Shown: piece after piece, positions 47,303 through 55,842 of the stretch | Position numbering within the stretch: the first letter of the stretch is position 1 | Layout of the letters: every line of letters begins with the position of its first letter | From: Candidatus Bathyarchaeota archaeon | GTDB taxonomy: Archaea; Thermoproteota; Bathyarchaeia; Bathyarchaeales; Bathycorpusculaceae | DNA length: 64,000 nucleotides | Assembly (NCBI GenBank): GCA_026014725.1 | Contig: JAOZHV010000008.1 | Span: forward strand, 1 to 64,000 | Direction of reading: 5' to 3' | The notes under the pieces: generated by a model | Told to the model about the DNA's origin: nothing | What the model saw: only the letters and a program-made list of their open reading frames with translations | The model's database searches: none | Made by a program: the position numbers and the translations under genes

Positions 47303-48104
47303 TTGCTATTGCTCCAAACTGTTTCGCAGAGAGTTCTCTAACCCGCATATCACGAAAAGAAAACTCAAAAGCTCGCTTTTCCGCTTCCTGCTTGCTTAAC
47401 TTCAGCGTAGTTCTAAGAAACGGCGCAAGTGCCTTGCCCAACTTTTTATTGCGTTGAGTAAAAAGCCACTTAACCATTTGTCTAAAAAACACTCCATCCT
47501 TGATTTCAAACGGTTTTTTGCTCCAAGGTTTTAATCGCAAAATTACAGAATCTACTTCTGGCTGAGGATAAAACATCGGTGCAGGCACTTCATCTAAAAC
47601 CTCAGCTTCTGCCGCGTGCGAAGTCACAACGGTTAGCCAACCGTAGTCCTCACTACTTACACGCGCAACAAGGCGGCTAACGAATTCTTTTTGCAAAATC
47701 AACACTGCACAATCAATTTTGCGGTCAAAAAGCCAAGTTACCAAATTTGAAGACAAATAGTAGGGAGGAATGGAGATTGCTTTGTTGAATTGCGGAAGTT
47801 CAGCCTTTAACACGTCTCCCTCAATCACCACTACATTATTTATCGCTTGAACTTGCTGTCGAAGAACGTTTGCCACTTGACGGTCTTTTTCAACAGCTAT
47901 AACGCTCTTACACTTATCAGCCAAAAAAAGTGTCAGAAAACCAAAGCCTGCACCAGCATCCAACACCACATCAGAAGCATCAAGTGAAGCATAACTGCAC
48001 AGTTTCGGATAAAGAGACGACTCAACCATGAAATTCTGCCCCAAAACCTTGTTCGGGGCGATTCGGTAAGTTCGAAGTAGTCGCTTCGTTTCCTCAAGGC
48101 TCAT
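47283..48104 (-). CDS. ksgA: 16S rRNA dimethyladenosine transferase KsgA/Dim1
   Basis: 273 aa. KVLGQNFMVESSLYPKL, SAM motif I VVLDAGAGFGFLTLFLADK, acidic motif AVEKDRQVANVLR, and the motif-IV region SIPPYYLSSNLVTWLF, where the normal N(I/L)PY is replaced by SIPPYY. PMFYPQPEVDSVILRL closes the catalytic domain. It dimethylates the two adenines in helix 45. The motif change could be a lineage trait; activity not assured. Start ATG 48104, 10 bp after DUF655. Confidence 0.9.
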   Translation of the reverse strand: MSLEETKRLLRTYRIAPNKVLGQNFMVESSLYPKLCSYASLDASDVVLDAGAGFGFLTLFLADKCKSVIAVEKDRQVANVLRQQVQAINNVVVIEGDVLKAELPQFNKAISIPPYYLSSNLVTWLFDRKIDCAVLILQKEFVSRLVARVSSEDYGWLTVVTSHAAEAEVLDEVPAPMFYPQPEVDSVILRLKPWSKKPFEIKDGVFFRQMVKWLFTQRNKKLGKALAPFLRTTLKLSKQEAEKRAFEFSFRDMRVRELSAKQFGAIANALEND

Positions 48105-48114
48105 CGCTTATGCC

Positions 48115-48690
48115 TTACTGCGCCCGCGTGAACAATCGGTACTTGCTGTCGCCCTCAAGTTCTTCCATAACCCGCTTCGTAATCAACTTTGCAGGGTTCG
48201 GCAACTCAGTGCGCTTTTGCAAATCATCGAAACTCTCAAACGGTTTCCGAGTACGCTCGTTAATGACTTGCCACATGTACTTCTTACCAATACCGGGCAC
48301 AAGTTCCAATGCATGCATCCGCGGAGTAATCGCCCGCGCCGTATTGAAGAAGTTGACAAACCACTGTTCCCGATTAAGCACTATACGGTTAATCACAGTA
48401 GGAAGCTCTGATTTCGCAGCCGCTGTTAACTCCTCGTAACCAACACGTCCTATAATGTACGTAACCTCTTCACGTGAATCTTTTCCCACGTACACACGGT
48501 CTCCTGGCTTGACAATTAACCCTTCTTTAACTAAAGCCTCCAAAAGCGTAAAGAATTCTTCACCAACACACTGAATAAGAGCTCCCGCTCGGTAACCTGC
48601 CCGCCCCGTGGGACGGAATCCTGGCTTGCCGTGCTGTAAGAAATCTAACACGTAAGCGTACTCTTCATACCGCTTTTCCATTATAGTCAC
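48115..48690 (-). CDS. DUF655 family RNA-associated protein
   Basis: 191 aa. EEYAYVLDFLQHGKPGF, GALIQCVGEEFFTLLEALV, GDRVYVGKDSREEVTYIIGR, then a HhH-like segment in ALELVPGIGKKYMWQVINER. Matches archaeal DUF655, usually encoded between rpoF and ksgA, as here. A nucleic-acid-binding role is inferred from the OB-like and HhH parts. Confidence 0.9.
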   Translation of the reverse strand: MTIMEKRYEEYAYVLDFLQHGKPGFRPTGRAGYRAGALIQCVGEEFFTLLEALVKEGLIVKPGDRVYVGKDSREEVTYIIGRVGYEELTAAAKSELPTVINRIVLNREQWFVNFFNTARAITPRMHALELVPGIGKKYMWQVINERTRKPFESFDDLQKRTELPNPAKLITKRVMEELEGDSKYRLFTRAQ

Positions 48691-48745
48691 TGCGTCCTCT
48701 ACTCTATTCAGTGGTTAGTGCTTAAAAATACTTAGCCGTTTTCCG

Positions 48746-49084
48746 CTATTTCAAGAGCCTGTTTTCATTCAAAAGCTCAACAATAGCCTTCAATTTTGTA
48801 GTCTCGATTATTTTGCGGCCACCTGCCAAGAATACTCTCAACTCGTCCACTGTCTCAGGCATACAGTTGATAATCTGAACCGCTTCAGCCTCGTCAAGTT
48901 CATATTCTTTTATTAGAGTTTGCAAGAGCGCTTCAGCTTTTTCAACGTCAACTTTACAGAACTTATTAACATAGTCAAGTGTGCGCCGCTGGAACTGGTC
49001 TAGGTTTTCTTCTCCAATACTGTCCAGAACCTTCTTGACTTGCGGCAGAGTCAAGCGACTTTCGCTTACTTCTCTCTTGCTCAT
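48746..49084 (-). CDS. rpoF: DNA-directed RNA polymerase subunit Rpo4
   Basis: 112 aa. RLTLPQVKKVLDSIGEENLD, RRTLDYVNKFCKVDVEKAEA and EAVQIINCMPETVDELRVFL match Rpo4/Rpb4 that forms the stalk with Rpo7. Standard archaeal position after rpl21e (9 bp gap). Confidence 0.93.
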   Translation of the reverse strand: MSKREVSESRLTLPQVKKVLDSIGEENLDQFQRRTLDYVNKFCKVDVEKAEALLQTLIKEYELDEAEAVQIINCMPETVDELRVFLAGGRKIIETTKLKAIVELLNENRLLK

Positions 49085-49093
49085 CTTTTTACC

Positions 49094-49390
49094 TCAACTA
49101 CCCGTATATGGCTCTAAATGCTCTGAACGAACGATTATCTCTTTAACAGCCTCACCTTGAGGAACACGGACTACGTATCCGCGGCCACGCTTTTCAACTA
49201 TGGTGCCTATTTTACCGTGGAATCGTTTGTGGGGCATACTCTTCTGCACGCTAGAATCCATCTTTATAATCACTTGAGAGCCAGAAGCATAATCTTGAAG
49301 TAACTTGCCAATCTGTGGTTTACCCTTAGCACGAGTCGGTTTCCTAAGTAGACTGCGCGTTCCCGAGTAATATCCTTTTGAACCTTTCAT
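49094..49390 (-). CDS. rpl21e: Ribosomal protein L21e
   Basis: 98 aa. KGSKGYYSGTRSLLRKPTRA at the start and HKRFHGKIGTIVEKRGRGYV in the core are diagnostic. Part of the large subunit. Overlaps Pus10 by 4 bp and precedes rpoF. Confidence 0.96.
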   Translation of the reverse strand: MKGSKGYYSGTRSLLRKPTRAKGKPQIGKLLQDYASGSQVIIKMDSSVQKSMPHKRFHGKIGTIVEKRGRGYVVRVPQGEAVKEIIVRSEHLEPYTGS

Positions 49391-50739
49391 CCAATTTCAC
49401 CTTTTCCATTATCCATTATTACGTTTAGAACGTCAAGCTTAAGCGTCTTCGCTGGGTTTCCAAGCAAATCCGAAACGTTAGGTACTGTACGTCCTTCATC
49501 TCCAGACACCAATTCTTTAACGTAGAGCCCCCCTTGACAACGAATTTCCAGTAAGGCTCTCTTAAGCGACACCTTCTTAACTTTAACCTTATATATGTAC
49601 TTTTCTCGCATTAAATCCGCCCTTCGATGCATAACACGCAAAGGCGTCTGCTGTTTAATACATGAACCTGAAAGCTTTTCCTCTATCATGCGTAAGTCCT
49701 CATCTGACACTTCCTTCTCAAACTCTGCCAATAACTGATACTCCTTCTGCGCCCCCTCACCCCTTTTGAGGCGCCTAACAACGTCCTTCGTAGCAAAATG
49801 CAGACCCGAAACCTCAACCGTGCCAACAGCACCCGCATTAACCAGCGTTTCTATCTGCTTTAAATCTATAAATCGCTTCTTGGGTTTTGAAACCTCAATA
49901 ACAAAAGGTCGCCCATTTCCAAGCATCCGAGCGTCTATGTCTTCTCTTCCTGAAGCATGAAAGAAAGTGGTTTCACCTTGAGCAGTTTCAAGTAACGGTT
50001 TAGATACCCATTCTTCCACTGATTCAGGGTACATTTTGCCTGTTCCACCGCATTTCTTGCAACCCCTACCGCGGCAACTTGAACAGAACCATTTCGACTG
50101 AGGGATATCTCGCACGAGTTTACGATATTTACCAGCAACAAAAAGAGGGTTAACCTGCAAGCGAATCTGCTCTGAGAAGGGGTTAAAGACTACAACAATG
50201 TCGGGTTTTAAGTAATCAGCGTCTTTGCCAGTGAGCTTGCCAAGTGCTTTGCCCAATAACCGTCCGAATTCATGCCTGATACTCTCGCCATAAGCAATGT
50301 TATTCGTTGCCTTAAACTCGTCTTCCCGCTCCTCAACCTCTGTGGGCAACTCAATCCCAACAAGGTACGTAGTAAACTCATAACCCTCAATAATACCCAG
50401 AGCTTTTTTTGCTAAACTGTGAACAAGCTCAAATTTGCCATCACAAAGAACACACTGTTTTTCTGAGTCTTTTTTTAGCACTCGTTTTTTGAGGTGTTTT
50501 AGGGTTTCTTGGGCTTCTCTTGAAAAACCGTTAGATGCCAAAACTTTGAGCCGCTTTACGCCTTCAAGGTTCTTTTCTGCGACAAGGTCGTTTGCTTGCA
50601 GGGTTAAGCTGACTTTAAGCGCTTGACCTCGAACATTGTTCTCCATGCTGTAGCCCAGTAGAGCGAATTGTCTGCCTAAGCAGTGGTCGCACAGGGGATA
50701 TTTGCTGAGCAACTCGTAGGCTTTTTCTAAAACATTCAT
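49387..50739 (-). CDS. pus10: tRNA pseudouridine synthase Pus10
   Basis: 450 aa. N-terminal zinc-binding Cys pairs (CDHCLGRQF and CVLCDGKF), THUMP-related region, CSSCRGRGCKKCGGTGKMYP, catalytic Asp region HASGREDIDARMLGNGRPFV, and C-terminal strands with LYVKELVSGDEGRTVPNVSD. It makes pseudouridine 54/55 in archaeal tRNAs. Shares the operon with L21e. Normal length. Confidence 0.95.
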   Translation of the reverse strand: MNVLEKAYELLSKYPLCDHCLGRQFALLGYSMENNVRGQALKVSLTLQANDLVAEKNLEGVKRLKVLASNGFSREAQETLKHLKKRVLKKDSEKQCVLCDGKFELVHSLAKKALGIIEGYEFTTYLVGIELPTEVEEREDEFKATNNIAYGESIRHEFGRLLGKALGKLTGKDADYLKPDIVVVFNPFSEQIRLQVNPLFVAGKYRKLVRDIPQSKWFCSSCRGRGCKKCGGTGKMYPESVEEWVSKPLLETAQGETTFFHASGREDIDARMLGNGRPFVIEVSKPKKRFIDLKQIETLVNAGAVGTVEVSGLHFATKDVVRRLKRGEGAQKEYQLLAEFEKEVSDEDLRMIEEKLSGSCIKQQTPLRVMHRRADLMREKYIYKVKVKKVSLKRALLEIRCQGGLYVKELVSGDEGRTVPNVSDLLGNPAKTLKLDVLNVIMDNGKGEIG

Positions 50740-50748
50740 AACTTGAGC

Positions 50749-52089
50749 CTACTTGAAACCTGCGGGCAGCCCTTTGCCGCCAAGCCCGAAAGGCAACTTT
50801 TTCTTGCGCTTAAACATTTTAAGCATTTTTCGCATCATAACGTACTGCTTTAAGAGTTCTTTGACATCCTTTTCAGTTGTTCCTGAGCCGCGCGCGACAC
50901 GTCTTGCCCGTGAAGCATTGAAAATTTTGGGGTTCTCTCTTTCCTGCGGTGTCATTGACTGGATAATCACGCGCCACTTGTCTAAACGCCCTTCTGCAGT
51001 GTTAAGCATGTCTTCGGGCAGGTCATAGGACATCCCAGGCAACATTTTGAGAACTTTGCTAAAGGGACCCATGTTTTTGACGGCGCTGAACTGGTCATAC
51101 ATGTCGGTTAATGTGAATTTGCCACTGAGAATTTCCTTGGCTTTCTTCTGCGGGACCTTGATTTCAGCATCATGCACCTTTTCGAGAAGTGTTTCTAAGT
51201 CGCCCATACCTAAGAGGCGCCCGACAAAACGTGAGGGAACAAACGGTTCCACATCTTCGATTTTTTCGCCTGTACCGATGAATTTGATTGGTGCTCCTGT
51301 AGCTGCAACCGCGGAGAGTGCGCCACCCCCTCTTGAGGAGCCGTCAAGTTTTGTGACGATTATGGCACCGATTGGGGTTGCCTCATGGAAAGTCTTAGCT
51401 TGAATTAGGGCTTGCTGTCCGATGGTGCCGTCTATGACCATTATGACTTCGTCAGGTTTGATGTGTTTTTCAAGGTCTTTCATTTCCTTGATCAGGTCTT
51501 TTTCTTCTTTGTGGCGGCCTGCCGTGTCAACGATGATTAAGTCCTTGTCGGCGAATTGTTTTAGCCCTTCCTTAACGACTTTTACGGGGTCTTTGGCTTT
51601 CACGTCACCGTAAACTGGAATGTTAATCCTGTTGGCGAGCTGTTGGAGTTGGGCAAAGGCGCCTGGGCGATATGTGTCGGCGCAAATCACGGCTGGTTTT
51701 AAGCCTCGTTTCTGGAAGTAGCGTGCCAGTTTTGCGGCGTGGGTTGTTTTTCCTGAGCCTTGGATTCCGACGAGCATTATGATTTTCTTTTTGCCTGGCT
51801 CCATTTTGAGTGGCACAGGCTTGTCACCTACGAAGCGGGTTAATTCTTCGTAGACTACTTTTATGACGTGTTCGCGTCTTGAGATGCCGGGTGGTACTTT
51901 TTCTTTTAGGGCGCGTTCTTCTATGCGTTTTGAGATTTCTAGAACTAGTTGTACGTTTACGTCTGCTTGGAGTAGTGCTCGCTGGATGTCTCGGACTAGT
52001 TCCTTCACTGTTTCTTCGTCTATGACGGAGGCTTTGAAAACCTTCTTTATTGCGTTGTATAGTGAGGAGCCTAATTTGTCGACAGCCAT
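50749..52089 (-). CDS. srp54: Signal recognition particle GTPase SRP54
   Basis: 446 aa. N domain (LGSSLYNAIKKVFKASVIDE), G domain with P-loop VGIQGSGKTTHAAKLARYF, DTAGRHKEEKDLI and TKLDGSSRGGGALSA, then the M domain (TLTDMYDQFSAVKNMGPFSK, LPGMSYDLPEDML, RVARGSGTTEKDVKELLKQY). Binds 7S RNA and signal sequences. 9 bp before Pus10 in the same direction; first gene of the minus-strand cluster. Confidence 0.97.
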   Translation of the reverse strand: MAVDKLGSSLYNAIKKVFKASVIDEETVKELVRDIQRALLQADVNVQLVLEISKRIEERALKEKVPPGISRREHVIKVVYEELTRFVGDKPVPLKMEPGKKKIIMLVGIQGSGKTTHAAKLARYFQKRGLKPAVICADTYRPGAFAQLQQLANRINIPVYGDVKAKDPVKVVKEGLKQFADKDLIIVDTAGRHKEEKDLIKEMKDLEKHIKPDEVIMVIDGTIGQQALIQAKTFHEATPIGAIIVTKLDGSSRGGGALSAVAATGAPIKFIGTGEKIEDVEPFVPSRFVGRLLGMGDLETLLEKVHDAEIKVPQKKAKEILSGKFTLTDMYDQFSAVKNMGPFSKVLKMLPGMSYDLPEDMLNTAEGRLDKWRVIIQSMTPQERENPKIFNASRARRVARGSGTTEKDVKELLKQYVMMRKMLKMFKRKKKLPFGLGGKGLPAGFK

Positions 52090-52659
52090 CAGAGTTCTCC
52101 AGCCTTAAATGATTCGTTAATTCTTTTAGATAAAGATTACAGTTGAAAGCCTAAGAATAAGCCTAATTTTTGGTGGTTTGGGCGGGGTTGTTGTTTATTG
52201 GAAGTGCAATTTAGGTCTTTTGTTGTTTTTTCGCTTTTTTTCGGTTTTTTGAAGCCTCAGTTTCCCCATTTTAAGAGTTCTTCACAATTCAGACGGCTCT
52301 TCATGCATCATTGGCTTCATCAACAATTAGGTTGGGAGCTAGAACATAAATGTTAAAGGGTTTGTGTGTGGCTCGGTATGTTTGTTTTTTTTTCTTATAA
52401 TAGTTGTTGAAAAAAGGTTGCTTAGCACAACAACAATCAGTGGATTGTTCAAGGGGTTGCTTTCTTGTATGTGGGGTTGTTTTGGGTTGCTGGCTGTTGT
52501 GAAGTTGCCACAAGCAATGGGTGCCGTTAAGAAGCCTAGAAATAATTGTGATTTTTTCTATAGCCTTTAGGATAATTAGCGACAAGCTGATTTGCAAGAT
52601 GATTGCTAGCTCATCTTTGGCTTATATAACTTGCCTTATGCTTGTGGAGGCAAGGTTAG
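52090..52659. other. Gene-free stretch between SRP54 promoter and structured element B
   Basis: No convincing gene. AT-rich, with long T runs (52228-52250, 52384-52396). It should hold the SRP54 promoter near 52100-52140. An open frame at 52301-52597 on the minus strand has low-complexity composition and no initiation signal, and was not accepted. Confidence 0.4.
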
Positions 52660-52766
52660 GGTTTGCTGAGGCTCTGGTCCAAACTTTCAGGAGAATAGAA
52701 AAATGTTACAGCCACGACGTATTGGGCAATCAAGCCGTGGAAATATAAACCAGAGCCTACTCAGCC
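52660..52766 (-). ncRNA. PQQ-gene-associated structured element, copy B
   Basis: 107 bp lying 63 bp past the stop of PQQ gene 3. AGGCTCTGGT (52669-52678) and ACCAGAGCCT (52749-52758) form a perfect 10-bp stem; an inner hairpin CCACG/CGTGG lies at 52712-52740. Shares its ends with copies A and C. Confidence 0.6.
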
Positions 52767-52790
52767 CCAACTTGCTTGTGTTGTTTGAAC

Positions 52791-52800
52791 TAAAAAAGGG
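52791..52800 (-). terminator. T-rich terminator after PQQ gene 3
   Basis: Minus strand CCCTTTTTTA about 30 bp past the stop, as at the other PQQ genes. Confidence 0.55.
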
Positions 52801-52829
52801 AGGAATGATGGATTTCATTTTTACCATCT

Positions 52830-55466
52830 TTATGGTCGTTTTCTGAGCATTAAGATGATCAACAGCCCTATGACTATTATTGCAACGAATAAGCCTGCGA
52901 TTGCTGGTAGGAAGTATAAGTCAGCCATTGATTGTTCCACTATGGGTTGTGGTGTAGCGGTAGCAGCTGCTTCGTCTACTGCAAAGTAAGTCTGTGCAGA
53001 AGAGCCATAGTATGAATTTGAACCTGCGAAGGCTGCGATAACCGTGTATTTACCAGGGATGTCGGGAGTCCATTGGATGCCATAGGTTCCGCTTGAGTCG
53101 CTAAGGGTATTTCCTATAACGCGGTAGTTACCGTTTGCGTCGATGACAGCGATTGAAATTTCAACGCCAGTTGCGTCTGTTGGTTTTTCCTTATGCATGT
53201 AGACGTATTCCATCCATGCACCTTGGCTCTTGTCAGAAACGCATGGTACACCGTTGGGGAAACGTGCCGCTTGCTCTTTTTGAGTTGTGCCTGCAGCGAT
53301 GTCAGTGATGGTTCCTCTGATTACTACGCTTTGACCTTGAGTTACTGCCGCTGGCGGTGCTTCTACAGTGAGTTTGCTTGCACCTTTGCCGACGCAGTAG
53401 ACTTGCATGTCATAGATGTTTAGGTAAGCAAAGTATCCGTCTGCAATAACGTCCGTCATGCCGACATACATGCCTGAGCCCATTCCTGTGAGAGCCCAGA
53501 TTTCTTCGCCTGTGGTTGCGTTTATGCATCTGTATTTTGCGCCTTTGTAGAGCGGTTGGTCTGGCGAGTGTTCTGTGACTCCAACGTAAACTTTACCGTC
53601 AGCAATGACGTCCACGAAGATTGGGTAGTGACCATAGACTGTGTCTAAGCCTGCGTAAGTACTGTTACCTTCTCCACCATTTCCGTATGACCATTTAAGT
53701 TTCCCCGTTGCGTCGTCATAGCAGTAGAGTATGCCGTCGTATCCTGCAGCGTAGAAATTACCATAAGCACTGAGTGAATCTCGTCTTAGTGTATCCCATT
53801 CCACTACAGGTGTTTCTGCAGTCCATAGGTGATTTCCATTTTGGAGACTAAAGCCATTGAGTTCTAGGGTTTCTTTGTCTTCAGTGACGAATGTTCCTGC
53901 GATTGCATCAACCGCTACGATTACTCGTGTCACATTGTTTGGTGCTGGTGCATAGTATTTGCTCCACAGAGTGGTTCCTCTTGAATTGGCGTTAAGATTT
54001 ATTGCTGTTATGTTTGCGCCATATCCTTGAGTTCTTGGTCCAGTTCCTAAGCTTCCTTGGACGAGGAGTAATCGGTCATCGACCAGAACATCTCTGTAGA
54101 TACTCCAACCTGTTCCAGCAAGCGATGGCAAGGATACGTTCCAGTCGTACATGCGAGAATCAGTCGCATTGAATGTTCCTGGATACCAGTTGCCTGCTCC
54201 TATTTGTCCAGCTGTTAGTTGATGTATTTTTGAGAAGTTCCATTGTGATAGATACCATTTAGGACTTGCTGTAGTTCCTAGGTTTGCTAGAGTGTATATC
54301 AAATATTCGCCTCTTGGGCCTGCTGCTGATGCGCCAGTTGACATTGATGCGGCTAAGGTGCCAGTGGCTGTACCGGAGGGAATGTTGGTTACGTTCATTG
54401 TTGTCAATACACCTGTTCGAGCGTCATATGCTTTCCAAACTGTACCGAGACCTGTATAGGATGTGGTTGTTGCGATTAGTAGACCGTTGGGTAGAACGCC
54501 ATGTTGGTTACCGTCATGGAAGGAGTATAAGTAGCCGAAGGAGGGCACAAGAGATACGCCTGTTGCTGAGGCATTGATGCGCCATAGCTCTTTGCCTGTT
54601 TGCAGGTCAACTGCAATATAAGCTCCTCCGCCGCCCGAGTTGCCGTATGGTTCTTGATAATAGAGGGTTCCATGCATGATGATAGCGTTAGAGAACCGCG
54701 TATTGTATGAACTGCCTGTATAGTATCCTTCACCTATGTTTCCAGTTGAAGTCCCGCCGACAACGCCTCCGAACTGAAGCTCTTTAGTCCACATAACGTG
54801 TGCTGTTTCTGGTGCTGACCCGTCTTTTTGATACCTGCCGTAACCTGCACCACCAGTAGCACTAGCGCCGCTGCGGATGTAGGGGCCGTTAAGCCAGTTG
54901 GAGGATATTGTGTACCAGTCGCTGTTTCCACCGTCTATGGGTCTTGACCAGAATTCAGTTGGAAGAGCGCCGCCGCCTGTTGTGGGGGGAACTTGCTCGT
55001 CTTGCACAGTGAGTTTAGTTACTGCTTGGGCAGGAAGGTAAGTATCGTTTTGGAAGTCACCGCTCCAAGTATGTACTTGCCCAGGATAGTTGAAGGTGAG
55101 GATATATTCGCCTACTGCGTCAGGGGTAAACGAGTATGATTGTACTCCAGTGGTATCTTGTGTAGCAGCCCACGTTTGAGTTTCGTTTTTCCCGTCTGGT
55201 TGGGTAATAGTCAACGTATATCCATGTCGGCGAATGTCGTTAGTTACCAGCGCGCCTGATAAAGGCGTGTCAACCCACATGTAAACGTACACTGTCTGCC
55301 CGACGCCTACAGGATTCGGAGCAGCAGTTACATAAGCGTATGAGACGATTTTCCATGCAGGCGTGTGCGCGCTAGCATTTGATAGAGTCATCATAGGAAT
55401 AGCTATTGATAGCATAAGTAGTAATGTAACAATAGAGAGAGTTTTTTTCGATAGATTATTTTGCAT
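52830..55466 (-). CDS. Secreted PQQ-type beta-propeller protein, membrane-anchored (paralogue 3)
   Basis: 878 aa from ATG 55466 (a TTG two codons upstream is an alternative). Signal peptide KTLSIVTLLLMLSIAIPMMT ending near ASA-HTPAWKI. Ig-like domain, LPTEFWSRPIDGG linker, propeller blades (VDLQTGKELWRINASATG, YDDATGKLKWSYGNGGE, NATTGEEIWALTGMG), C-terminal Ig-like domain and helix (YFLPAIAGLFVAIIVIGLLI) with RKRP. Closest in window to paralogue 4: both share VYTW/VHTWSG and TYLP segments. Promoter carries an inverted repeat around TATA and one CTCACCTATCGTGAG site. Confidence 0.87.
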   Translation of the reverse strand: MQNNLSKKTLSIVTLLLMLSIAIPMMTLSNASAHTPAWKIVSYAYVTAAPNPVGVGQTVYVYMWVDTPLSGALVTNDIRRHGYTLTITQPDGKNETQTWAATQDTTGVQSYSFTPDAVGEYILTFNYPGQVHTWSGDFQNDTYLPAQAVTKLTVQDEQVPPTTGGGALPTEFWSRPIDGGNSDWYTISSNWLNGPYIRSGASATGGAGYGRYQKDGSAPETAHVMWTKELQFGGVVGGTSTGNIGEGYYTGSSYNTRFSNAIIMHGTLYYQEPYGNSGGGGAYIAVDLQTGKELWRINASATGVSLVPSFGYLYSFHDGNQHGVLPNGLLIATTTSYTGLGTVWKAYDARTGVLTTMNVTNIPSGTATGTLAASMSTGASAAGPRGEYLIYTLANLGTTASPKWYLSQWNFSKIHQLTAGQIGAGNWYPGTFNATDSRMYDWNVSLPSLAGTGWSIYRDVLVDDRLLLVQGSLGTGPRTQGYGANITAINLNANSRGTTLWSKYYAPAPNNVTRVIVAVDAIAGTFVTEDKETLELNGFSLQNGNHLWTAETPVVEWDTLRRDSLSAYGNFYAAGYDGILYCYDDATGKLKWSYGNGGEGNSTYAGLDTVYGHYPIFVDVIADGKVYVGVTEHSPDQPLYKGAKYRCINATTGEEIWALTGMGSGMYVGMTDVIADGYFAYLNIYDMQVYCVGKGASKLTVEAPPAAVTQGQSVVIRGTITDIAAGTTQKEQAARFPNGVPCVSDKSQGAWMEYVYMHKEKPTDATGVEISIAVIDANGNYRVIGNTLSDSSGTYGIQWTPDIPGKYTVIAAFAGSNSYYGSSAQTYFAVDEAAATATPQPIVEQSMADLYFLPAIAGLFVAIIVIGLLIILMLRKRP

Positions 55467-55500
55467 ATTCAATTTGTTTTTCTTTCTCCTTTTTTTGGTG

Positions 55501-55532
55501 GCTTATTAGTCGGGTATAAAGTGCTAATAAGC
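55501..55532. promoter_or_regulatory. TATA box inside a 9-bp inverted repeat, PQQ gene 3 promoter
   Basis: GCTTATTAG (55501-55509) and CTAATAAGC (55524-55532) are perfect arms enclosing the minus-strand TATA box CTTTATACCC (55514-55523). A regulator bound here would block TBP. Confidence 0.6.
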
Positions 55533-55536
55533 CTCG

Positions 55537-55551
55537 CTCACCTATCGTGAG
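55537..55551. promoter_or_regulatory. CTCACCTATCGTGAG operator, site 1
   Basis: Palindrome CTCAC-CTATC-GTGAG, 14 bp upstream of the TATA box of PQQ gene 3. Identical 15-mers occur at 58447 and 58561. Confidence 0.72.
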
Positions 55552-55686
55552 GAGCTAAAAAAGTGCTAAATTACAACCCCACACGTAGGGCTAAACAGAA
55601 GGCTAATTAAAACAAATTTAAAATGCGCACCAAAATTTTGCTTCAGAAAATACTTCGTTATAAGCATCAGGAAAAACATCTAAATG

Positions 55687-55781
55687 GGTTTACTGAAGCC
55701 TCTAGGTACCAACTGATTTAGGAGAATTACTGAAAAATGTAGCACCATAATGCAACATGACAAACTAGGCTTACTCAGCCC
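55687..55781 (-). ncRNA. PQQ-gene-associated structured element, copy C
   Basis: 95 bp lying 61 bp past the stop of PQQ gene 4. Ends GGTTTACTGAAGCCTCTAG and CTAGGCTTACTCAGCCC align with copies A and B, but the stem bases differ on both sides and still pair (AAGCCT with AGGCTT), which looks compensatory. Confidence 0.58.
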
Positions 55782-55802
55782 GTTGCAAAACCAAGACTTA
55801 AA

Positions 55803-55815
55803 CTAAAAAAGGAGG
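55803..55815 (-). terminator. T-rich terminator after PQQ gene 4
   Basis: Minus strand CCCTCCTTTTTTAG about 28 bp past the stop codon. Confidence 0.5.
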
Positions 55816-55842
55816 GAAAGATTGGGTTTCAAAGCTTTCGCC

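Noticed and set aside
52301-52597. 98-aa minus-strand ORF
   Set aside because: Low-complexity composition, no initiation signal and no similarity to known domains.
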